Below are positions 6,669 to 13,700 of a stretch of 14,825 nt of DNA, in pieces (within the stretch, counting starts at the first letter, position 1; every line of letters begins with the position of its first letter). The position numbers and the translations under genes are program-made. The notes under the pieces were generated by a model, which was not told the origin of the DNA, did not search any database, and worked only from the letters and a program-made list of their open reading frames with translations. Origin of the DNA: Ignatzschineria sp. (GTDB taxonomy: Bacteria; Pseudomonadota; Gammaproteobacteria; Cardiobacteriales; Wohlfahrtiimonadaceae); assembly GCA_030151245.1 (NCBI GenBank), contig JASLEF010000212.1, positions 1 through 14,825 of the forward strand. Direction: 5' to 3'.

Positions 6669-7086
6669 ATGCGCATTTTAATAGAAATTTCAGATACTTA
6701 CTTCTAAGATACTCTCTGAGTAATTGATAACCGCGTTATTTTAAGAATATTGCTTATCACTGTTAGCTTATACATGATAAATTTTGCAAATTTTTTTCTT
6801 GCCTTCTCCTAGCGGTATCTTCCCATATCCTCACTTTTAAAAATTTTTAATGAGAGTCTTTTTAACCAGTTAATGGAAAAGGCTGAAGGGCTTATCTGAA
6901 AGCGCTTAATTACAAAATTCTGCTGAAATGCGCACATAAATCGTGTTTTTTGATCAAGCTTAATCTTCTTCAATAGGGGAATCTGATAGGGGTGAATAAT
7001 AAAGGGGTATATCTATAAAAATATCACGAACCCCATATTTTATTTTCATGGGAGTTCACTGATGAATATTACCAAAGGAGAGAGGG
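6669..7086 (+). promoter_or_regulatory. Gene-free upstream region of the MFS transporter with candidate control elements
   Basis: No coding frame is convincing in this 418-nt AT-rich stretch. Elements visible are: the 14-bp palindrome TTAAAAATTTTTAA (6837-6850); TGAAAGCGCTTAAT (6897-6910), whose core AAGCGCTT is a perfect palindrome resembling LacI/GalR-family operators; AGGGG or AAGGGG repeats at 6975-6979, 6988-6992 and 7003-7007; and a hairpin at 7028-7057. The transporter's RBS, AAAGGAG (7074-7080), lies at the end. I cannot place a promoter confidently. Confidence 0.4.
7028..7057 (+). other. Leader hairpin before the MFS transporter RBS
   Basis: GAACCCCAT (7028-7036) pairs with ATGGG-A-GTTC (7048-7057), nine base pairs with one bulged A and an 11-nt AT-rich loop. 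It ends 17 nt before the AAAGGAG ribosome binding site and has no T tract, so it could affect translation or mRNA stability rather than terminate. Confidence 0.45.
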
Positions 7087-8397
7087 ATGAAACGACAAAA
7101 AGCTTCAAAAGAGCTGAAGATGGCGGTAGCAGCATCAACGGTAGGTTCTGTTGCTGAATGGTATGAGTTTTTTCTATATGGCACGGCTTCGGCACTTGTT
7201 TTTGGGCAAGTCTTTTTTAAGCAAACAGGGAGTGCGATCGATGGGATATTGGCTGCCTTTGCACTCTATGCAGTGGGTTTTTTAGCAAGGCCTTTGGGAG
7301 GGTTGGTTTTTGGGCATTATGGCGATAAATATGGTCGAAAGAAGCTTTTGCAAATCAGTTTGATTATTGTTGGGATAACAACATTTTTGATGGGAACGAT
7401 ACCAAGCTTTGACACTATTGGTTATTGGGCACCGATTTTGCTTGTGGGTTTACGCTTGATTCAAGGATTTGCGTTTGGGGGCGAGTGGGGAGGTGCTGTC
7501 ATTTTAGTGTCAGAGCATAGCCCACCAGATCGTAGAGGATTTTGGGCGAGTTGGCCACAAACAGGTGTCCCGCTTGGCAATTTAGTTGCCACAATTGTCT
7601 TATTAGTGTTATCTGGATTATTAACGCAAGAACAATTTTTAGCGTGGGGTTGGCGAATTGCGTTCTTCTTTTCGGCCGTTGTGGTTTTGATTGGGCTTTG
7701 GATTCGAAAGAGTGTTGATGATGCCCCGGTTTTTAAAGAGGCTCAAGCGGAACAAGCAAAACGTGTTGACAAAGAATTGGGAATTGTAGAGGTTTTAAAG
7801 TATCACAAAAAAGCAGTGGTCGCCGGTATTGGCGCAAGATTTGTTGAGAATATTCTTTACTATATGGTGGTGACATTTTCCATTAGCTATCTCAAGCTTG
7901 TTGTTCATAAAGACACAACGGAGATTCTTTTTATGATGTTTGGCGCCCACTTTGTCCATGTGTTTTTTATTCCTTGGATGGGACATTTAAGTGATGTTTA
8001 TGGAAGAAAACCGATCTTTATGATCGGTGCGCTCTTAACGGCGACTTGGGGCTTTTTCGCTTTCCCAATGATGGATACCGGTAATGATTGGATTATTATG
8101 CTCGCGATTATGATTGGGCTTTTCTTTCAATCAATGACTTATTCGCCATATTCAGCTTTAATGACGGAATTATTTCCAACACACGTCAGATATACTTCGC
8201 TATCACTCTGTTATCAGGTAGCGCCTATCCTAGCAGGATCTTGGGCACCCTTAATTTCTTTAGCATTACTTAATAAGTTTGATAGTTCTCTGCCGATAGC
8301 GATTTATCTAGTTTGTGCGAGCATTATTTCTATTATTAGTATGATGTTTGTAAAAGAGACTAAAGGAATTTCTTTGAACTTTGATAAAGGGCAGTAA
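7087..8397 (+). CDS. MFS transporter, metabolite:H+ symporter (MHS) family
   Basis: A 12-helix inner-membrane transporter of the MHS branch of the major facilitator superfamily, which includes the shikimate (ShiA), alpha-ketoglutarate (KgtP), proline/betaine (ProP) and YhjE proteins. The 436-aa length is typical. Residues ~11-45 match the MHS opening helix (ASTVGSVAEWYEFFLYGTAS). FGHYGDKYGRKK (75-86) and GHLSDVYGRKP (299-309) are the two loop 2-3 and loop 8-9 motifs. FGGEWGGAVILVSEH (130-144) is strongly conserved in this branch. A charged central loop (~207-240) divides the two halves. The ATG at 7087 has AAAGGAG 6 nt upstream, an excellent RBS. The substrate cannot be told from sequence; it looks closer to the ShiA/YhjE type than to ProP because it lacks a long C-terminal coiled coil. 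It is monocistronic, with a terminator at 8459. Confidence 0.92.
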   Translation: MKRQKASKELKMAVAASTVGSVAEWYEFFLYGTASALVFGQVFFKQTGSAIDGILAAFALYAVGFLARPLGGLVFGHYGDKYGRKKLLQISLIIVGITTFLMGTIPSFDTIGYWAPILLVGLRLIQGFAFGGEWGGAVILVSEHSPPDRRGFWASWPQTGVPLGNLVATIVLLVLSGLLTQEQFLAWGWRIAFFFSAVVVLIGLWIRKSVDDAPVFKEAQAEQAKRVDKELGIVEVLKYHKKAVVAGIGARFVENILYYMVVTFSISYLKLVVHKDTTEILFMMFGAHFVHVFFIPWMGHLSDVYGRKPIFMIGALLTATWGFFAFPMMDTGNDWIIMLAIMIGLFFQSMTYSPYSALMTELFPTHVRYTSLSLCYQVAPILAGSWAPLISLALLNKFDSSLPIAIYLVCASIISIISMMFVKETKGISLNFDKGQ

Positions 8398-8458
8398 CAG
8401 CTTCTTCTGACAGCATTGAAGAGGGAATTGTAAGGGGAGAGAAAGTTTAGAGAATAAC

Positions 8459-8492
8459 AAAACCGCAATAGATTCTGTGCTATTGCGGTTTT
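8459..8492. terminator. Bidirectional terminator between the MFS gene and greB
   Basis: AAAACCGCAATAG (8459-8471) pairs perfectly with CTATTGCGGTTTT (8480-8492), a 13-bp stem with an 8-nt loop. It has A's on one side and T's on the other, so it can act in both directions. It lies 62 nt after the transporter and 218 nt after greB. The rest of 8398-8709 shows nothing else I can support. Confidence 0.85.
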
Positions 8493-8709
8493 ATTGATAC
8501 TCATGTTGCCTTAAGAATATCTTATCTATAATCGCTATAGAGATGAAAATGATCACCGCCTATAAGAATATATCCGAGTCTGTTCCTGGCCTTAAAACGC
8601 CTTCTTAATAGGAGAGATTTCCACCAATTGCATCATATGAATTTCTTAATGATGAGCGGTTTGAGATAGTGAGTTGAGTTGTGAATTTGTGTCTGAAATG
8701 GGCTCAATA

Positions 8710-9225
8710 TTATTTTGCTTTTGCCGCCCTAATCTTATCTTCAACCGTTTCAGGTGCGCCATAGAAAATATTATCAATATACCAGCGCTTTTTGAGCAAC
8801 TCTGTTTGTACATAAACCTCGTCATCAATCTCTTTTCCAAGACAAGCTTTTGCGATGGGGGAGTTAATAGAGGAGTAGTCTTGATGGTGGGCAATTTCAT
8901 CTGCGCCTACGATGCGGAAAAATAACGTATTCTCGTCATCATCGATTAAAGAAACCCAAGCACCAAAGTAGACTTTACCTTCCTGTTCCTTTGAGTAAGG
9001 GACGGGGCGGAGCACTTCTAAGCGCTTACGAAGATGGCGTACGCGGCGATCTATTTCACGAAGCTTTTGCTTATTAAATTGGTAATCAGCATTTTCCGAG
9101 CGATCGCCTAAACCGGCAGCCCAAGTCACTTTCTGCGTGATTTCAGGACGTTCCGTACGCCATAAGAAGTCGAGCTCTTTTTGTAAAATAGCCATTCCCT
9201 CTTGCGTAATAAGATTAATACCCAT
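8710..9225 (-). CDS. greB: Transcription elongation factor GreB
   Basis: GreB enters the RNA polymerase secondary channel and stimulates cleavage of backtracked RNA. The 171-aa product aligns from end to end with E. coli GreB (158 aa) as I recall it. The N-terminal coiled-coil domain has LWRTERPEITQKVTWAAGLG (21-40), then the tip GDRSENADYQ (40-49) with acidic D41, E44 and D47, and LREIDRRVRHL (55-65). The C-terminal FKBP-like domain has QEGKVYFGAWV (81-91), FRIVGADEI and INSPIAKA. The C-terminus is about 13 residues longer than in E. coli and is charged (VEDKIRAAKAK). RFRIVG-type and WYxxxIxY features favour GreB over GreA. The ATG at 9225 is fixed by homology; the Shine-Dalgarno is poor, with AAGGAT about 13 nt upstream. 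Confidence 0.97.
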   Translation of the reverse strand: MGINLITQEGMAILQKELDFLWRTERPEITQKVTWAAGLGDRSENADYQFNKQKLREIDRRVRHLRKRLEVLRPVPYSKEQEGKVYFGAWVSLIDDDENTLFFRIVGADEIAHHQDYSSINSPIAKACLGKEIDDEVYVQTELLKKRWYIDNIFYGAPETVEDKIRAAKAK

Positions 9226-9306
9226 GTTCTTTATTTGATCCTTATCGTTAATATCAATGAATTGATACTAAATAGTTAATATGTCGGTTGGATGCTTATA
9301 AATGTG

Positions 9307-9355
9307 GAGAATCACTCACTGACTCAAGTGTCAGAATGATGTGATTCTCTTTTTT
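9307..9355 (+). terminator. Orphan plus-strand terminator upstream of greB
   Basis: GAGAATCAC (9307-9315) pairs with GTGATTCTC (9341-9349); an inner CTGAC (9319-9323) / GTCAG (9330-9334) stem sits between them, and six T's follow (9350-9355). No plus-strand gene precedes it within 900 nt except the MFS transporter, which already has its own terminator. Read from the minus strand it has no T tract. Confidence 0.65.
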
Positions 9356-9419
9356 GATGACATCCTCTTTATTGCTAGTAGCCTTTAAAGGAAGATTCAA
9401 AGCAGATAATCAGGCGCTA

Positions 9420-9437
9420 TAATTATAAGTATAATTA
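9420..9437. repeat. AT-rich inverted repeat
   Basis: TAATTATA (9420-9427) and TATAATTA (9430-9437) are perfect 8-bp arms around an AG centre. The size fits a dimeric regulator's operator, and the right arm contains TATAAT, but in AT-rich DNA it may be chance. Confidence 0.4.
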
Positions 9438-9659
9438 GCAACACTTCATTTGTAGACCACCCTCTTTTTTTAGGAGATCTTTAAAGCTGTTCTGCATAAA
9501 GATTATAATGAGAAATAGAATCCTTTCAACAATTACGAGTGATCAATTAGTAAGAAGCATCGTATGATCTTTTATAGAATAAAATTTTCAGATGTAAGAC
9601 CATATCTCAACGATATTGGTGAAAAAGATTATAGGGTAATTTTATGAGGAGGGTTGAGG

Positions 9660-10568
9660 TCATAAGAGTGACTTGAGGGCTTGAATCGTCTCTTGTTGAA
9701 TCGTATTGAGACTCTCTAGATCAAAGATATCCTGTTGGTAATTCTCTATTATCTGGTTCTTTATTTGAGAAATGTCTACTTTTTTATCGGAGCGCGCGCG
9801 AAGCTGATGAGGGTTTTTGTTAGGAGTGAATCTTATTTTAGCACGCTGAAGCACGATTTTATGAATAAGCTGAAGTTGTTTGTACCACAATGGAAAGAGG
9901 GATTGATTGACAAAATTAATCTCTGCTAGATACTTTTTTAGAGTTTTTAATGATCGATCACTTTGATAAGCATAGAGTTCTAATGATGTTAGACTCATGT
10001 TTAAGGTTGATAGTTTAGATTTTAAACTTGAAATATTTAAAGTCTGCTCATAAAGCGGGACTCGAGAAAATTGATCTAAAAGGTTGGCGCCAGCTTGTTG
10101 ATAGAACTTATGGATTGTTCGTAACTGATCATTTTGAAGAGAAAGAGTGGAAAGCGCGGTAATTTTTTTTTGAATGAGTGTTGTTTGGACCGTCAGGAGT
10201 TGGCTCAGAGAGTTAAGTTTGAAGAGGATCTCTTGACGAATGGCTTCAAGGTGACGCAGAGGACTAAAGTAGACGCCAATAATAGGGAGTTGATAGAAAA
10301 AACGACGATGCCATGCAAAATAATCTGGAATTTTCTCTAAGGCATGTAATAGCTCATTAATTTCAGGCGTCAGATTAAAAGGTTGATATTGTTCGTCAAT
10401 AGAGAGTGCGTATTCTATAAGAGATTGACTTTGAATGAGCAGTTTTTTGCCGAAATTAAGTGTCAATAAAGGGTCGGTAAGAGAGTATTGCTCAAGAACC
10501 TCAGTCACAGATTTTGGAAGATCTAAAGAATCTGGCAAAGGTATGGAGGATGCTGTTTTTTCCGGCAT
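9660..10568 (-). CDS. TelA-like (toxic anion resistance family) helical protein; start uncertain
   Basis: This 302-aa protein appears almost wholly alpha-helical, with no signal peptide or clear membrane helix. It resembles the TelA/KlaA family. SLTDPLLTLNFGKKLLIQSQ (29-48) corresponds to the family's DxxDxxxIxxFGxxAQ region. PEINELLHALEKI and the following stretch to QTTLIQKKITALSTL resemble the region where TelA proteins have lgeLLxxLv, a ky...qI element and long helices. TelA proteins are usually ~350-400 aa, so this is short. They are linked to tellurite resistance and Ter-type or envelope stress, but their biochemistry is not settled. ATG 10568 has no recognisable Shine-Dalgarno, whereas an overlapping frame starting at 10696 has AAGGAG; the two frames meet at six A's (10556-10561), so the true N-terminus may be longer (about 345 aa). 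It lies downstream of the AAA+ gene, on the same strand with no strong terminator between. Assignment is by eye and moderate. Confidence 0.55.
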   Translation of the reverse strand: MPEKTASSIPLPDSLDLPKSVTEVLEQYSLTDPLLTLNFGKKLLIQSQSLIEYALSIDEQYQPFNLTPEINELLHALEKIPDYFAWHRRFFYQLPIIGVYFSPLRHLEAIRQEILFKLNSLSQLLTVQTTLIQKKITALSTLSLQNDQLRTIHKFYQQAGANLLDQFSRVPLYEQTLNISSLKSKLSTLNMSLTSLELYAYQSDRSLKTLKKYLAEINFVNQSLFPLWYKQLQLIHKIVLQRAKIRFTPNKNPHQLRARSDKKVDISQIKNQIIENYQQDIFDLESLNTIQQETIQALKSLL

Positions 10569-10696
10569 ATAGTATCTGTCTTGGAGTCCGAGTCAATCTT
10601 GTAAGAGAATGATTCTGTTAAAAAAATAGAGAGTTTAGTCATCATCGTGTAAAGCCGGTTTAAAAATAACTCAATAGAGAGTATTGGAGAGCTCAT
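10523..10696 (-). CDS. Small overlapping ORF with strong RBS, possibly the true 5' end of the TelA-like gene
   Basis: A 57-codon frame starts at ATG 10696 with AAGGAG (10707-10702) 5 nt upstream, the best Shine-Dalgarno in this part of the window. It begins MSSPILSIELFLNRLY and continues through a polar SDSKTDT stretch, then overlaps the start of the 302-aa frame and stops at 10523. Beyond residue 47 (the two lysine codons in the A run) the translation looks random, whereas the first ~45 residues look plausible. A shift of -1 at that A run would join it to residue 5 of the 302-aa frame. It may therefore be (a) the N-terminus of a frameshifted or mis-sequenced TelA-like gene, (b) a leader ORF coupling translation, or (c) chance. 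Confidence 0.4.
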   Translation of the reverse strand: MSSPILSIELFLNRLYTMMTKLSIFLTESFSYKIDSDSKTDTICRKKQHPPYLCQIL

Positions 10697-10795
10697 CAGC
10701 GCTCCTTGAGGATATTTTTAAACCACAATGCCTCTGACTACTTGAATTTTTATGATGAATAATCAGGAGATCTTAATAGATAGATTTTATGATAA

Positions 10796-13700
10796 TCATT
10801 CATCGCTCTCCTTTTCGTAAGCTGATTCTGTTAAGGAGATCGTATTGATGATTTCGGCGTTCTTATTAGGATCATTTTTAGGGGCGTGTTTTAGTGGTCT
10901 ATAAGAGAGGTTAATAATCGCCGATCCGATCTCCTGCAACCCGCCGCGCATAGCAATGAGTTGGTTAGCGATCTGTTTAGTTGAATCATCCTCACTACCA
11001 AGTTCTACGTGGCGTGAGAAACGCTTTTTAATCTCTTTCCAGCGTTGCATTTCTTCAGAAGTAAGTGTTCCACGGAGCTCTTTAAGCTTGAGTAAATTTT
11101 CTTCTGCCCCTGTCGTTAATGTCTGTGCTTCACCAATATAGTGATCATCAATTAAGGTCTGAAGTTCTCCATCACTCATAGCAGAAACCACTTTTTCTGT
11201 CAGTTTATTCATATCTCGATAAGAACCTTGGAGTAAGAAGGGCGGTTCAGTACGATATTGATCAGCCGTTGCTGCTGAAAGAATATATTGTTGATTCACT
11301 TTTAATAGAACCTCTTGAACTTTAAGAAGATGGCGTAAAATGCCGGTAATCTCATTAATTTCCAGCGCAGAATAAGGGTGTTCTAGGTCATGAGGATTTA
11401 GCTTGTGACCTTGCGCTTCTTTGACGAGTAAATAGAGGTCATTAAGATTGCGCGTTGCTAATGGCGCTAATACTCGATTAGAGGTCATTGCATTTTCAAT
11501 ATAGGAGAGTTCAAATACTGCTTTTTGATCAGAAAGCATGTCGCCTAAATTATAGATATCTGCACGATTAGCAAGCATATCGGGAACTTTAAAAGCTTCA
11601 CCTGATTCAGTATAAGGGTTTCCTGCCATGATAATTGCGAATTTTTTACCTCGCATATCATAGGTTTTAGGTTTCCCATTCCAAACGCCTTCAATGCGCC
11701 TTGTGCCATCTGAAAGAGAGATGAATTTTTGTAAAAACTCAGGATTCGTATGTTGAATATCATCGAGATAGAGCATGACATTACTTCCCATTTCCAGCCC
11801 AAAATTAAGGCGTTCAATTTCTCTCGCAGCTGTTGCGTTAGGGGCATCTTTCGGATCAAGAGAAGTGACATCATAGCCTAAAGAGGGACAGTTAATTTTC
11901 ACAAATACGAGCCCCATTTTATTTGCAATATACTCCACTAGTGTCGTTTTACCATAGCCAGGGGGGGATATTAGTAAGAGAAGCCCCATTAAGTCTGTAC
12001 GTTTATCATCACCTAGTGCCCCCATCTGTTTAGCAAAGTTAGCCCCAAAAAGATGAAGGTAAGAATCTGTAATCAGTTTGTTTCGAACAAAGGAGGTTAA
12101 AGGTCTTGCTTTGAGTTCATTGACATCTAGGCGTTGATGCATGGTTTCGATGAGGTGATTACGAGATTGTAAGTATTGCAAGTAATTAGGGTAGATCGTC
12201 GTTTCATGATCTAATCCTCGAATGATAAAGTCATCTAAGGTTCCTGCCATATTTCCATCGATAATCGTTGGGTGTTGTCCCAACAAGCCTTCAATCTCAT
12301 ATTTTAATGAAAATTGGCTCTGTTGAAACGAGATTGAATCTAGATTTTGTAGTGTTAAAATCCCGGCAGCTTCTACGACAAAATCCCCTGTTTTCTGACG
12401 GTGCTTACAGTAAGCTTTTAACCAAGTTTCGTTGCGGTTAAATCGTTCTAAGAGAGATAAATGCTCCTCTTTTAGAGCGAGACTCTCTTTAAAACTATGG
12501 TATTCCAAAGCTAATTCATTAGCCTCTCTTGAAACTAAAATAGTCTCATGATCTCCCAGTATTTGAATGATATATTCTGCCATTTGAGCGGTAATAACAG
12601 GGTCAATATTTTGTTGCCAATCGAGGATTTTATCCTTCCAATAGCTCTGCTCTGAGAGCAGAGCATCATCTTCGCCAAAAGTCTCAAAAAGAATTTTCGC
12701 ATCATTTGCATTGGCGGCAAGTGTCTCTAAAGAGGATTGCTCTAGTGTGGTTAATAGAAGTAACGCTAAAACTCTTGCTCGCTGACTCAGGCGTAGTAGT
12801 CCTGCATCTTGATAGATAGGGAGGATTTTGTTAAGAATCTTGGTTGTATCATGATCATGAACGCCTCGAAGATATCCCTCTCGGTATTTTGTAGCGCTAT
12901 ATTTGGTGACAAGATCAGCAAGTTTACCTGATTGGTGAATTTTAAAGAGCCGATCTATCGTTAATAATCCTGTCACTTCATCAGGTGTTTCTTGACGAAG
13001 TGCGCTACTAATAATCGCATAGGCGAGATACTCTCCTCGATAGAGGTTTGGACTTTCGGAGGGAACTTCTAAGGCTGCATATTTTTCTAATTCAAGAAAT
13101 TTTTGATCTGTGACAGGCTCGTAAAACTCGGTTCCCGTGATATGAAATGCGGTGTGTTCTTCATGGTGTGAAAGTGTGAGGTCAAAGGATTGTTGGTTAA
13201 CGGAAAAACGGTGTTGACCCAATTTGATAATGGCGCCATTATCTTCGAAGATATCTTGATTGTCACGAAGAGATCTTAAGGATTGATCTTGTAAGCTTTT
13301 AAGTTTTGCATCAATACTATCAGCTCTGACACTATCTTTGAGTTGACGAATATTTTCAGCGAGAGATCGTACTTTCATCACTAAAGGATCTGTCATGAAG
13401 AAACTATTGAGATCATCAATACTTTCAAAATTTTGAACTCTATTGGCGATACTTTTAAGAGAGATATCGGCAGCTTTAGTAATATTGTCGATACGACGTT
13501 GATATTGATTGAGTTGATCTTTTTTGTAATTCTCAAAAATAGTGACGATTTCATGACGTTTAGCATAGATCTCTGTTAAGAATTGATCAAACTCCGCAAA
13601 TCGACTCTCTAGTTGTTCCACCATTCCAATAATACGCGCTTGTTGTTTATCGGCATCTTCAGGGGTGTTAATTTGCGATAATGCGGTTTCCATGGCTTGT

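Larger units (their letters stand above)
9226..9659. other. Gene-free region between greB and the telA-like gene
   Basis: This 434-nt AT-rich stretch contains a plus-strand terminator-like hairpin (9307-9355), a perfect AT-rich inverted repeat (9420-9437) and no convincing gene. The greB promoter should lie in its left part on the minus strand, and the end of the telA-like transcript in its right part. I find no clear minus-strand terminator after the telA-like gene. Confidence 0.5.

Noticed and set aside
7062..7157. A 31-codon ORF starting at ATG 7062, overlapping the MFS start
   Set aside because: It lacks its own RBS and its sequence is largely the transporter's start in another frame; the AAAGGAG clearly serves ATG 7087.
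9564..9647. A 27-codon plus-strand ORF starting MIFYRIKFSD, convergent with the telA-like gene
   Set aside because: No ribosome binding site or promoter; a stop lies just upstream and the length is within chance for AT-rich spacer.
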